A stretch of 23,833 nucleotides of DNA from CAYOXX01 sp964408025 (lineage in GTDB: Bacteria; Acidobacteriota; DATKUA01), in NCBI GenBank assembly GCA_964408025.1, contig CAYOXX010000043.1:1-23833 (forward strand), in the 5' to 3' direction. Positions 13,811-22,204 of this stretch are shown here, one piece after another (the stretch's first letter is position 1; each line of letters starts with the position of its first letter). Both the position numbers and the translations under genes were made by a program. The notes below the pieces were generated by a model, which did not search any database, was not told where the DNA came from, and saw only the letters and a program-made list of their open reading frames with translations.

Positions 13811-15604
13811 ATGGTAACGGTAACCGCAAGCGGGTTTCACGAGGAGCAGGAGCTCGGCAAGGTCTACGACGCCGCGCTGATGCGCCGGCTGCTGGCCTAC
13901 CTGCGGCCCTACGCGCGCAAGGTCGCTCTCGCCCTGGTGCTGCTGGTCATCACCTCCCTGCTCAGCCTCGTCGGGCCGTTCCTGATCATGGTCGGCATTG
14001 ACGACTACATCGCCCGCGGGCGCCACGACGGTCTCTGGGCGGTGGCGCTGCTCTACGCCGTCGTGCTGGTGGTCCACTTCGTCGTTCAGTACCGGCAGGC
14101 CTACACGATGCAGCAGGTGGCGCAGGGCGCGATGTTCGACCTGCGCCGGGAAATCTTCAGCCACCTGCAGACGCTGCCGGTGCAGTACTTCGACCGCAAC
14201 CCCGTCGGCCGCTTGGTGACGCGCGTGGTGCACGACGTCGACGTGCTCAACCAGATGTTCTCGGCCGGGGTGGTGACGATAGTCGGCGACGTGCTGACGC
14301 TGCTGGGCATCATCGTCGTGCTGCTGCTGCTGAACTGGAAGCTGGCACTGATCACCTTCATCGTCCTGCCCGTCATCTTCGCCGGCATGATGCTCTTCAG
14401 GCTCAAGGCCCGCCAGGCGTTCCGCAAGATCCGGGTGCGCATCGCGCGTATAAACGCCTTTCTGCAGGAGCAGGTCAGCGGCATGAGCGTCGTCCAGGCC
14501 TTCACCCAGGAGAAGCGCAGCTACGACAAGCTCGAGAGGGCCAACCGCTCGCACATGGAGGCCAACCTCCAGGCGGTGCTCTACTACTCGATCTTCTGGC
14601 CCGCCACCAGCATCGTGATGGCCGTCGCCACCGCTCTCATTCTCTGGTACGGCGGCGCCGCCATCGTCGGCGGCGCCCTCACCTTCGGCGTGCTGGTGGC
14701 CTTCATCCAGTACGCCGAGCGCTTCTTCCGCCCGCTTGCCGACCTAAGCGAGAAGTACAACATCCTGCAGCAGGCGATGGCCAGCTCCGAGCGGATCTTC
14801 ACGCTCCTCGACGCCCCGCCCGAGCCGGAGACACCGCTGGCGGAGGCGACGCCGCTCGAGCAGGTGAGCGGCGCTGTGGAGTTCCGCGACGTCTGGTTCG
14901 CCTACAACGAGGGGGAGTGGGTGCTCAAGAACCTCAGCTTCTCGGTCGAGCCCGGCCAGAAGGTGGCGATCGTCGGCGCCACGGGCGCCGGCAAAAGCAG
15001 CATCATCAACGTCCTCACACGCTTCTACCCGATCCAGCGCGGCCGCATACTGCTCGACGGCGCCGACATCGACCGCCTGCCGCTCTGCCGGCTGCGGCGC
15101 GAGATCGGCGTGGTGCAGCAGGACCCCTTCATCTTCGGCGGCACGATCGCCGACAACATAACGCTGGGCGATCCGGAGATCGGCGACGAGCGCCTGCGAG
15201 AGGCGGCGCGCGTCGTCAACGCCGCGCCTTTCATCGATAAGTACCCCGAGCAGTACCAGACCCTGGCCAAGGAGCGGGGCAGCATCTTCAGCGTCGGCCA
15301 GAAGCAGCTACTTAGCTTCGCTCGCGCGCTCGCCTACGCCCCCGGTATACTCGTCCTCGACGAGGCGACCGCCAACATCGACACCGACACCGAAATCCTG
15401 ATCCAGAGCGGCTTGCAGCGCCTGATCGCCGGCCGCACCTCGATCGTCATCGCCCACCGCCTCTCCACCATCAAGCGCGTCGACAAGATACTGGTGATGC
15501 ACCAGGGCCGCCTGGTCGAGGAGGGGACCCATTCGGAGTTGCTGGAGCAGCGCGGCGTCTACTACAGACTCTACCAGCTCCAGTACCGCGAGCAGGAAGA
15601 GTAG
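13811..15604 (+). CDS. Half-size ABC exporter with FSVGQ signature (heterodimer subunit 2)
   Basis: The 597-residue protein has six membrane helices (about residues 35-320) followed by an ATPase domain: Walker A GATGAGKS (389-396), Q-loop VVQQDPFIFG, signature FSVGQ (493-497) in place of LSGGQ, Walker B ILVLDE with catalytic Glu518, and H-loop His549 (IAHRL). In a dimer this altered signature faces the Walker A/B of subunit 1, so both deviations fall in the same composite ATP site, while the other site (Walker B Glu518 plus LSGGQ of subunit 1) is intact. SVGQKQLLSFARAL is typical of YheH/MdlB-like subunits. It has an N-terminal extension of about 25 residues. The gap to subunit 1 is 8 nt, implying cotranslation. 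Confidence 0.93.
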   Translation: MVTVTASGFHEEQELGKVYDAALMRRLLAYLRPYARKVALALVLLVITSLLSLVGPFLIMVGIDDYIARGRHDGLWAVALLYAVVLVVHFVVQYRQAYTMQQVAQGAMFDLRREIFSHLQTLPVQYFDRNPVGRLVTRVVHDVDVLNQMFSAGVVTIVGDVLTLLGIIVVLLLLNWKLALITFIVLPVIFAGMMLFRLKARQAFRKIRVRIARINAFLQEQVSGMSVVQAFTQEKRSYDKLERANRSHMEANLQAVLYYSIFWPATSIVMAVATALILWYGGAAIVGGALTFGVLVAFIQYAERFFRPLADLSEKYNILQQAMASSERIFTLLDAPPEPETPLAEATPLEQVSGAVEFRDVWFAYNEGEWVLKNLSFSVEPGQKVAIVGATGAGKSSIINVLTRFYPIQRGRILLDGADIDRLPLCRLRREIGVVQQDPFIFGGTIADNITLGDPEIGDERLREAARVVNAAPFIDKYPEQYQTLAKERGSIFSVGQKQLLSFARALAYAPGILVLDEATANIDTDTEILIQSGLQRLIAGRTSIVIAHRLSTIKRVDKILVMHQGRLVEEGTHSELLEQRGVYYRLYQLQYREQEE

Positions 15605-15696
15605 CCAAGGGGGGCGGCTCTGCGGTCCGATTGTTTTGGAAGCCGATCCTTTTCGTCCTCTTGACTCCTCACCCCTTAGCTCCGCGGGAATGTATC

Positions 15697-16884
15697 CTAG
15701 CCGGCCGGCGTGATCTGGCCCAGGATAACCGGGCGGCGGGCGCCGGTGGCCGAAGGCAGGTTTCCCGGTAGGCCGTGGAGTGTCCGGTCGGCCAGGACGG
15801 CGAAGGCGACGGCCTCCTTGTAGTCGGGCGAGATGCCGAACTCGGCGCTGGTGCGGACCGCGACTCCTCCCAGCTCGATGCGCAGGGCGTCCATCAGCGC
15901 GGCGTTGTGCACGCCGCCGCCGCTGCCGATGAGCTCGGAGGGCGGCCGCTCGTCGGGCCAGAACGACTTCACAGCCTCGGCTACCGAGCGGGCGGTGAAG
16001 AGCACGAGTGTGGCCATCAGGTCGGCGGCGTCGTGAGCCTGAGATGTAAAGTTCTTCAGCAGGGTAGCGCCGAACTCCTCGGGGCCGGTCGACTTCGGCG
16101 GCTCGCGGCGCAGGAAGGGATGATAGAGGAGCTTTTCGAGCACCGATTCAATTACGTTCCCCGACTTAGCGATCTCGCCGTCGCGGTCGTATTCGCAACC
16201 TCCGCAGTCGGCCGATCCGGCGAGCAGGTCGAGGAGTAAGTTTCCCGGGCCGGTGTCGAAGGCTACGATCTGGTCGAGCCCGGCGCCGGGGGGCAGGAAG
16301 GTGGCGTTGGCGATGCCGCCGATGTTGAGGGCCACCCGGCCGACTGTGGCGTCGGTGAACAGTAGGTAGTCCAGCAGCGGCACCAGCGGCGCCCCCTCGC
16401 CGCCGGCCGCCATGTCTCGCGGCCGGAAGTTGTTGACGACGGTGATCCCCGTCCGCTCCGCCAGCGTCGCCGCGTCGCCGATCTGAAGCGTGGCGCGCGC
16501 CTCTAAGCCGAGCGACTTCGCCGCTCGCGGCAGGTGGCGCACGGTCTGGCCGTGGCAGCCGATGACTCCGACCTCTTCGCGTCCCACGCCGGCCTGCTGC
16601 AGAAGCCCCTCGACCGCCTCGGCGTAGAGGTGGCCCAGGGCCACATGCGCCCGCGCCAGTTTGCTGGCGCCCGCTTTCCCGCGGGCGATAGCCAGCAGCT
16701 CCTCTTTAGCCGCCGGCTCGAACCGCTCGCAGCGCTCGGCCAGCGTGCGAACGGAAAACGGCTCGTCGGCGATCTCGACCAGCACGGCATCGATGCCGTC
16801 GAGCGAAGTGCCGCTCATCAACCCCACGGCAAGCCGGGATGGAGGGGGAGATTGTTTCTCGCCCTCTGTCCTTGTAGAACTCAT
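15697..16884 (-). CDS. anmK: Anhydro-N-acetylmuramic acid kinase
   Basis: The 395-residue enzyme opens and phosphorylates 1,6-anhydro-MurNAc to MurNAc-6-phosphate in peptidoglycan recycling. Family motifs are all visible: GLMSGTSLDGIDAV (21-34, ATP phosphate loop), GCHGQT (109-114), NFRPRDMAAGGEGAPLVP (152-169), NIGGIAN (187-193), FDTGPGN (209-215), EYDRDG, and IGSGGGVHN near the C-terminus. The DFR of most members is NFR here (Asn152). The N-terminal 17 residues are a non-conserved polar extension; an internal start is possible but no other ATG fits before the GLMSGTS motif. It lies 26 nt after nagZ on the same strand, and the two products act at consecutive stages of the same recycling route. 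It converges with the exporter genes. Confidence 0.95.
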   Translation of the reverse strand: MSSTRTEGEKQSPPPSRLAVGLMSGTSLDGIDAVLVEIADEPFSVRTLAERCERFEPAAKEELLAIARGKAGASKLARAHVALGHLYAEAVEGLLQQAGVGREEVGVIGCHGQTVRHLPRAAKSLGLEARATLQIGDAATLAERTGITVVNNFRPRDMAAGGEGAPLVPLLDYLLFTDATVGRVALNIGGIANATFLPPGAGLDQIVAFDTGPGNLLLDLLAGSADCGGCEYDRDGEIAKSGNVIESVLEKLLYHPFLRREPPKSTGPEEFGATLLKNFTSQAHDAADLMATLVLFTARSVAEAVKSFWPDERPPSELIGSGGGVHNAALMDALRIELGGVAVRTSAEFGISPDYKEAVAFAVLADRTLHGLPGNLPSATGARRPVILGQITPAG

Positions 16885-16910
16885 TCGATTACCGCCCGCT
16901 ACGTCAGAGT

Positions 16911-17987
16911 CTATCTCTTGTCTAAATCCGCATCCAGTTCTTGGCGCAGACGAACCAGTTTTTCGTCCAGTTGCGCGAAACGCGATGCGAGCCGCGCATC
17001 GGGCTCGAAACCGCCTGCCAGACCCTTCTTCGCCGCCAGCACGCGGTCGGCCGCTTCCCGCAGGCGATGTTCTGGCACGAGGCGCTCTCGCGCGATCCGC
17101 TCCAGCGATTCGAAGGCCTCGGCTATCTGCTGCGGGTCCGAGCAGATCGGCAGAATGTCGGCGCCGGCGTCCAGTGCCAGGATCATGCGCTCGGCCATGG
17201 TCTCGTAGCTATCCAGTGCGCCCATCCCGAGGTCGTCGGTGATCGCCACGCCGGCGAAGCCGATCCTCTCGCGCAGCAGCCTGTATATGTGCGGCGAGAG
17301 AGAAGCCGGCGGGCCGTTGTCGCCGTCGATATCGGAATAGCGGCAGTGGGCGACCATCACCGCCGCCGCCCGCGCAGCGAGACTGAAGTAGGGTTGAAGA
17401 TCGCTGTTGAGTAGTTCTTCCAGGGGTGCGGAGACTACCGGCAGCTCGTGGTGGGAATCGACAGCCGCGCGGCCGAGTCCGGGGAAGTGCTTTAAGCAGC
17501 CGCGCACGCCGGCCTCGTCGAGTCCGCCGAGAAAGGCGCCGGCCCGCTCTGCAACCTCCTCGGCACTTGAGCCCCAGCAGCGCCCTCGAAGGGCGTTGTC
17601 GGCGTCGACAGGGCGCAGGTCGACCACCGGGGCCAGGTTAAGGTTGACGCCCAGCGCCGCCAGCATCTCACCGGTGATGCGTCCGAAACGGCGGATGATA
17701 CCCGGATCCCCGCGCGCCGCCAGCTCGGCGGGCGAGAACGTGGCCGACAGCAGCCTTTTCAACCGGTCTACCGTGCCGCCTTCCTGGTCGATGGAGATCA
17801 GCGGCGTCCGCTGGCACAACCGGTGGACCGCGGCGCAGAGCCCGGCCACCTGTTCCACGTCGGCCACGTTACGGCGGAAGAGGATTACGCCCCCCGGACT
17901 ATACTGCGAGAGCAGGCGCTCCTCCTCCAGCGCCAGCTCATGGCCCCGCAGGCCGATTTTCAGCGTCTGGAAAATCTCGTCTGCCAA
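16911..17987 (-). CDS. nagZ: Beta-N-acetylhexosaminidase, glycoside hydrolase family 3
   Basis: The 358-residue protein removes GlcNAc from GlcNAc-anhydroMurNAc products of wall turnover. GH3 hallmarks: ISIDQEGGTVDRL (65-77), LAPVVDL (118-124), KHFPGLG (166-172), the mobile-loop dyad DSHHELP with Asp177 and His179, VAHCRYSDIDG, and TDDLGM (250-255) containing the nucleophile Asp. The His in the DSH dyad marks NagZ-type enzymes within GH3. No signal peptide is present, consistent with a cytoplasmic NagZ. The start is TTG at 17987, supported by AGGGAG seven bases upstream; no suitable ATG precedes the conserved region. The residues after about 330 form a helical tail. It is cotranscribed with anmK. 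MurQ and AmpD, other recycling steps, are not in view. Confidence 0.93.
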   Translation of the reverse strand: MADEIFQTLKIGLRGHELALEEERLLSQYSPGGVILFRRNVADVEQVAGLCAAVHRLCQRTPLISIDQEGGTVDRLKRLLSATFSPAELAARGDPGIIRRFGRITGEMLAALGVNLNLAPVVDLRPVDADNALRGRCWGSSAEEVAERAGAFLGGLDEAGVRGCLKHFPGLGRAAVDSHHELPVVSAPLEELLNSDLQPYFSLAARAAAVMVAHCRYSDIDGDNGPPASLSPHIYRLLRERIGFAGVAITDDLGMGALDSYETMAERMILALDAGADILPICSDPQQIAEAFESLERIARERLVPEHRLREAADRVLAAKKGLAGGFEPDARLASRFAQLDEKLVRLRQELDADLDKR

Positions 17988-18004
17988 TTTTTACTCCCTG
18001 CGCC

Positions 18005-18010
18005 ATTATA
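18005..18010 (-). promoter_or_regulatory. Possible -10 box of nagZ-anmK
   Basis: A perfect TATAAT on the minus strand lies about 18 nt before the TTG start of nagZ. No good -35 is found at 16-18 nt, so activity may need an activator, or the match may be fortuitous. Confidence 0.35.
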
Positions 18011-18034
18011 GCCGAGCCTTCACAAAGAGCCCTT

Positions 18035-18070
18035 AAAAAACGCGGCGCCCGCGCTTGGCGGACGCCGCGT
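18035..18070 (-). terminator. Intrinsic terminator of the sigma/anti-sigma/VIT-VWA operon
   Basis: On the minus strand an 8-bp stem ACGCGGCG/CGCCGCGT, one mismatch, 4 further pairs CCGC/GCGG and a 5-nt loop are followed directly by TTTTT (18040-18035). It begins about 27 nt after the stop of the VIT-VWA gene, a textbook Rho-independent terminator. Confidence 0.88.
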
Positions 18071-18096
18071 GAGTTGTTGCCGTTGCCGAGGTGATT

Positions 18097-20232
18097 CTAT
18101 TCGGCTGGTGCGATGCGGTAGGCCCTGCTGTTGACCACGATGATCACCTTGTCGCCGATGGCCAACCAGCGGGCCGCGTTGCTGTCGACGGCCAGCAGGT
18201 CGAAGTAGGCGTCGCTTCCGAACTCGATCTCGGTGATCCGCATCTCGTCGTCGAATTCGCTATCGACCCAGAAGCCGTCGTCCCAGTTGAAGGTCTTGCC
18301 GGCTATCCGCTGAACTGTGATAGCTCCGCCGCCTCCGGCGATACCCTCGTCGCGCATCTCGCTGAGGCGTTGGCTGTAGCGCACGGCCGCCCTACCGGAT
18401 GTGGCCTGTGGCGCGGCTGCCATCTCCTGGGCTTCTTCAAAGTCGGCGTCGTCCATTTGGCGCCGGCGCGTCACCGGCATGTTGTCCATACCCGGCTCGG
18501 TGACCAGGTAGGAGGTGTATGGAGTCACCAGGCCGAAGCGCCTGGCGAGGCGGACCACCTCGTCGCGCAGCTCGTCGTTCTCGCCGTGGAGGCGGATCTC
18601 GTTGAGCAGGTAGCCGACCTTGCGCGTGGCCCAGATATGGGCGATGAACTCGCCGCCGGCCTCGTTGTCGGCGTCGATGCCGTACTCGAAGCTCCGGCTC
18701 CGGTCGCCGACGTGGCCGCTGAGTACCGCTGTGGCCTCGCCCGAGCCTGTGAAGCGGCCGAAGAGGACGAGCTGGGTGCCTTTGAAGATGTCGGGCAGTT
18801 GGTGCGGGTAGACGTCGGATATGCGTATGCCCTCGAGGCGCAGCTCGAGGTCAGTGAGCACCGGGAAGGTGATCTTCTCGAAGAACTGGCCCAGCTTAAG
18901 CTCCATCTCCTCGCGCGGCCGCACGTACTCGCTGACGCCGCCGTGGTTGCCGCTGAGGGTGTCGAGCAGGCGGGTGTCGACGTCGTAGCCGACGCCGAAG
19001 GTGAAGATCCGCACACCCTCGGGCGCCCACTCGCCGGTCCTGCGGATGATTACGCCGGGGTCGGTCTCCACGTGGGTCGGCAGGCCGTCGGTGAGGAAGA
19101 CCACGTAGCGCGGGCGCTCGCCCTCGCCGATCATCTCAAGCGAGGTGTGCATAGCGTCGTGGATGTTGGTGGCCCCGGTGCCGCTGACGCCCTCGAGGAA
19201 TTCCAGCGCCGCCTCGATGTTTTCGGGCGTCGCGGGCAGAAGCCGCTCGCGGAACTGCCTCACGTTGGTGGCGAAGAGGATGAGGCCGAAGCGGTCGCCC
19301 TCGCCCAGGCTGCGGATGCCGAACTGCAGGGCTCTGACGGCCTGGCGGATCTTGTTGTCGTCCTGCATGCTGCCGCTGGTGTCGAGCACGAAGACGACGT
19401 CCTTGGGCGCCACGTGAGTGCTCTCGAGCCCGGCCCGCGGCGCCACCAGCATCATGAAGTAGCCCTCGTCCTCGCCCGCCTCGCGGTAGCCGGCGAAGCT
19501 GAGGCCGAACTCGCTCTCGCTGAGTGTGTAATAGAGCTGGAAGTCGGCCTCGGGCACGAACTGCGTGGCCTCCATGCCCGCCGTGGCCGAGCCGTCGCCG
19601 CCGCGCGCCACGTCGACCTGGTGGGTCGGCGAGTAGACGCTGGTGATCGGGATGCTGGAGTTGATGCTGACGGCGAGGCTGAAGCTCTGGATCGGCGTCA
19701 GGTAGGTCCTGCCGCGGCCCTTGAGGGGGTAGATGTAGCTGACCAGGCCGCTCGAGGCGCTCAGTGCCTCGCTGTAGCGGAGCTGGATTCGCTTCTCGCC
19801 GTGGGCTGGAATCGGGAAGACGCTGGCCCGGAAGAGATTGAAGTCGGCCAGCTCGAGCAGGCCGGGGTCGATCATGCGGCGCACGATTTCGCGGTAGATG
19901 CGCGCCGCCTCGTCGCGGTCCAGCAGCTCGCCGGCGACCCTCTCGCCGCCGATCCACATGGCGAACTCGCTGACGGTGGCCCCGGCTGGCACCGGGAATA
20001 TGTAGGTGCCCTCGATGGCGCGGCCGTACTCGTTGTAGAAGACCTGGTCGACGGTGGTGACGGCGGCGCCGTCCCTGATCTCGACCGTTACGTTCTGGCT
20101 TCTGACTATCGGCAGCGGTATCGGGCGCGGAAGGCGCGGATCCCGGTCGTCGGGAATGATTATTCCCTGCGCCAGGGCGGTGCCGGCGCAGAGGGTGAAC
20201 AATAGGGTTGTTACTATGATAATTCGTTTCAT
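18097..20232 (-). CDS. Secreted VIT and von Willebrand factor type A domain protein
   Basis: The 711-residue protein starts with a Sec signal peptide (MKRIIIVTTLLFTLCAGTAL, AQG cut site near 22), so it is exported. Residues about 45-160 are a VIT domain (QVFYNEYGRAIEGTYIFPVP, GERVAGELLDRDEAARIYRE, VFPIPAHGEKRIQLRYSE). Residues about 275-450 are a VWA domain with a complete metal site: DTSGSM (284-289), Thr355 in GTGATNIHDAM and LTDG (380-383, Asp382), so metal-dependent ligand binding is expected. Residues 450-650 form a beta-rich region ending in the conserved LARRFGLVTPYTSYLV motif seen in VIT-VWA proteins. The last 60 residues resemble a small beta domain. AAGGAG lies 8 nt before the ATG. 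It is the distal gene of the ECF sigma operon, 43 nt after the anti-sigma gene. The ligand is unknown. Confidence 0.9.
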   Translation of the reverse strand: MKRIIIVTTLLFTLCAGTALAQGIIIPDDRDPRLPRPIPLPIVRSQNVTVEIRDGAAVTTVDQVFYNEYGRAIEGTYIFPVPAGATVSEFAMWIGGERVAGELLDRDEAARIYREIVRRMIDPGLLELADFNLFRASVFPIPAHGEKRIQLRYSEALSASSGLVSYIYPLKGRGRTYLTPIQSFSLAVSINSSIPITSVYSPTHQVDVARGGDGSATAGMEATQFVPEADFQLYYTLSESEFGLSFAGYREAGEDEGYFMMLVAPRAGLESTHVAPKDVVFVLDTSGSMQDDNKIRQAVRALQFGIRSLGEGDRFGLILFATNVRQFRERLLPATPENIEAALEFLEGVSGTGATNIHDAMHTSLEMIGEGERPRYVVFLTDGLPTHVETDPGVIIRRTGEWAPEGVRIFTFGVGYDVDTRLLDTLSGNHGGVSEYVRPREEMELKLGQFFEKITFPVLTDLELRLEGIRISDVYPHQLPDIFKGTQLVLFGRFTGSGEATAVLSGHVGDRSRSFEYGIDADNEAGGEFIAHIWATRKVGYLLNEIRLHGENDELRDEVVRLARRFGLVTPYTSYLVTEPGMDNMPVTRRRQMDDADFEEAQEMAAAPQATSGRAAVRYSQRLSEMRDEGIAGGGGAITVQRIAGKTFNWDDGFWVDSEFDDEMRITEIEFGSDAYFDLLAVDSNAARWLAIGDKVIIVVNSRAYRIAPAE

Positions 20233-20275
20233 TTCCGGTCTCCTTGGCGCTTAGGCGGGAGCGCCCATCGCTCCG

Positions 20276-21493
20276 TCACTCCGTCGCGCGAATCACGACT
20301 ACGAAGTTATAGAAAACGGAGACCGGATTTTGTTCCCGTCGGGCCGGGATAAGGCGGGCGGCGAGCAGGTGGTCGGCGAAGGCGTCTATGAGGTTCCTGT
20401 AGCCGCTGTCGCCGACCAGGCGGAGGTAGAGGATGGCGCCGTTGCGGGCGACGTGGGCCTCGCCGAAGACCTGAAGTTCCTGCACCCCGGCGCGCTCGCC
20501 GCGCCCGAAGAAGTCGAATGCTGTGAGGCGGGGCGGGTCGAACGTGCCCGGGTCGAAAAGCGGATTGCAATCGTCGCCGAGCGGAGCGGAGGCGTCGAGT
20601 TGGCGCGGCTGGCCGCGCTCGGTGATGTGCGTCCTGGCCTCGGAGACGTAGAACCTGTTCGACGTCTCGTAGTCGGCTCCCTCTGCGTAGTAGCCGTAAG
20701 TGCGCTCGCGGGCACTGAAGATGCCGGGCCTCTTGAGGCCCGCCTCGAAACCGGTATCGGAGTCGAGGGTGGCAGTCTCGGCCTGCAGGCGGGCATCCAT
20801 GCGCTCGCTGGGCTCCGCGGCGACGAGGTCGTCGCTCGCCTCCCGCTCGGGTGCGACGACATACCTCTCGGGCTGTCGGGTGGCTGCGGGTGCTTCTTCT
20901 TGGGCTCGGGCTCGCCCCGAGGCCGTGGAGGCCGCTTCTCGTTCACGCTCTGCGCGTGGTTCGGCGGCTACAGCAGTGCCCCCGCCTTCCGCCTCCGCCC
21001 CGGGCGCAGCGGTCGGCGACGGCTGCTCGCCGAGGCCTTCTTCATCGACCTCGTCAGCGAAAACGAAATCCTTTTCCTGCTCTTCATCTCTATCGGTGGG
21101 TGGCGTGCGGACATCAGCAATTTCGGTAGCAGCTTCCCCGTCCGGCGCAGGAGGTTGCATCGGCCCGCCGACGTAGGCGAAGTAGACGACGGTGGCGATG
21201 AGAACGACGGAGAAGGCGGCCGCGATTACGGGAGCCGGCGACCAGGGGCTTAGGAGGCTGCTCCGCAGGCGTTCGAGTAGGGGAATGCTTTTCCGCTGCG
21301 ATACGGCGCCCAGGACGCGCCGTTGCAGCTGTACCGGCGCGGGCAGCCTTTCCATCTCACCCAGGAGTCCGCTGGTCCGCTTGAGGCGGCGGAAAAGCTC
21401 GCGGGCTTCGCCGTCGCTGCGGAGCAGCTCCTCGACCTCGGCCAGCTCGCGCGGCGTCACCTCGCCGTCGAGGTAAGCGGAAAGCAGTTTCAT
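20276..21493 (-). CDS. Single-pass anti-sigma-factor-like protein with large exported region
   Basis: Start chosen at the ATG at 21493, 20 nt after the sigma gene stop; longer frames run into the sigma gene and give low-complexity Arg/Ala sequence. The product has 405 residues. Residues 1-65 (LLSAYLDGEVTPRELAEVEE, LLRSDGEARELFRRLKR) are a helical domain like the sigma-binding part of zf-HC2/RseA-type anti-sigma factors, but it has no cysteines or HxxxCxxC zinc site. One membrane helix spans about 87-108 (APVIAAAFSVVLIATVVYFA). Residues 110-265 are a disordered Glu/Ala/Pro-rich linker. Residues about 270-405 form an exported domain of unknown type (YGYYAEGADYETSNRFYVSE, DPPRLTAFDFFGRGERAGVQ, AHVARNGAILYLRLVGDSGY) that could sense an envelope signal. 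Its place next to the sigma gene is the main argument for its role. Confidence 0.75.
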   Translation of the reverse strand: MKLLSAYLDGEVTPRELAEVEELLRSDGEARELFRRLKRTSGLLGEMERLPAPVQLQRRVLGAVSQRKSIPLLERLRSSLLSPWSPAPVIAAAFSVVLIATVVYFAYVGGPMQPPAPDGEAATEIADVRTPPTDRDEEQEKDFVFADEVDEEGLGEQPSPTAAPGAEAEGGGTAVAAEPRAEREREAASTASGRARAQEEAPAATRQPERYVVAPEREASDDLVAAEPSERMDARLQAETATLDSDTGFEAGLKRPGIFSARERTYGYYAEGADYETSNRFYVSEARTHITERGQPRQLDASAPLGDDCNPLFDPGTFDPPRLTAFDFFGRGERAGVQELQVFGEAHVARNGAILYLRLVGDSGYRNLIDAFADHLLAARLIPARREQNPVSVFYNFVVVIRATE

Positions 21494-21513
21494 CAGCTCT
21501 GCGCCTCGTTTTC

Positions 21514-22119
21514 TCACAGCAGATCTTTCAACCTCTCCTGCACGTTGGCGCGCCCCCGCGCCAGGCGGCTCTTGACGGTGCCGATGTTGATCTTCAGCGT
21601 CGCGGCGATCTCGTCGTAGCTGAGGCCCTCGACGTCGCGCAGTATCAGCACCGCCTTCTGGTGGCGCGACAGCTCGTCGAGCGCCTCCTGCAGCCGCCGC
21701 CCGATCTCGGCACCCCGCAGCACCGACTCGGGGCCCGGCGAGCCGTCGGGGAGCGATTCCGACATCGGCGGAAGCTCGGCGTCGGCGCCGCGGTCGATGC
21801 TGACCTGGCGGCTGCGCTGCCGGCGCTGCAGCCACTTCAGGCGGTTGAGCGCCATGTTGATCGTTATCCGGTAGATCCAGGTCTTCAGCGTCGAGGCGCG
21901 CCTGAAGGTTCGCAGCGAGCCGAAGACCTTCATGAAGACCTCCTGCGACAGGTCCTCGGCCTCCTGGCGGTTGCCCATGAAGCGGAAGGCCAAGTTGAAG
22001 ACCAGCTGCTGGTAGCGCAGCACAAGCTCCCCGAAGGCGTCCTCCTCGCCCACCAGGCAGCGCCGCACCAGCGCCCGCTCTGCCTCCAGCCGCGCCCGCT
22101 TGTCGTCGCCCTCGGCCAT
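21514..22119 (-). CDS. ECF (RpoE-type) RNA polymerase sigma factor
   Basis: The product of 201 residues starts at the ATG at 22119 (GGGAG and AGG upstream); a TTG at 22176 would add 19 residues with no homology. Sigma region 2 is residues about 25-95: DAFGELVLRYQQLVFNLAFR, the core-binding AEDLSQEVFMKVF, and the -10 recognising TLKTWIYRITINMALNRLK. Region 4 is about 135-195: LDELSRHQKAVLILRDVEGL, SYDEIAATLKINIGTVKSRL with the helix-turn-helix. Regions 1 and 3 are missing, as in all ECF factors. It drives envelope-stress-type regulons. The gene is followed by its likely anti-sigma factor and preceded by a promoter of exactly the RpoE type (22205-22231), indicating autoregulation. Confidence 0.95.
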   Translation of the reverse strand: MAEGDDKRARLEAERALVRRCLVGEEDAFGELVLRYQQLVFNLAFRFMGNRQEAEDLSQEVFMKVFGSLRTFRRASTLKTWIYRITINMALNRLKWLQRRQRSRQVSIDRGADAELPPMSESLPDGSPGPESVLRGAEIGRRLQEALDELSRHQKAVLILRDVEGLSYDEIAATLKINIGTVKSRLARGRANVQERLKDLL

Positions 22120-22204
22120 TAACCTGCTCCCGCTGTGCGCGGGGTCAAGTTTAGGGCCTGCAGAGGGCCGGCGCAACCGGCTGGGACCGATCCTCCGATC
22201 CCCT

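Noticed and set aside
12039..13829. A 596-codon minus-strand frame opposite the first ABC exporter
   Set aside because: It mirrors the exporter gene exactly, is full of Asp/His/Gln/Arg low-complexity sequence, and the sense strand has all ABC motifs.
15605..15696. Bidirectional terminator between the exporter operon and anmK
   Set aside because: CGGCT/AGCCG (15615-15619 and 15641-15645) gives only 5 bp with a 21-nt loop and a broken TTTT, too weak to call.
18091..20205. A 704-codon plus-strand frame opposite the VIT-VWA gene
   Set aside because: The minus strand has a signal peptide, a full VWA metal site and a proper terminator; the plus frame is a compositional shadow.
21494..21835. N-terminal extension of the anti-sigma gene into the sigma gene
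   Set aside because: The extension is Arg/Ala-rich out-of-frame translation of sigma region 4 coding sequence; the ATG at 21493 begins the conserved helical domain.
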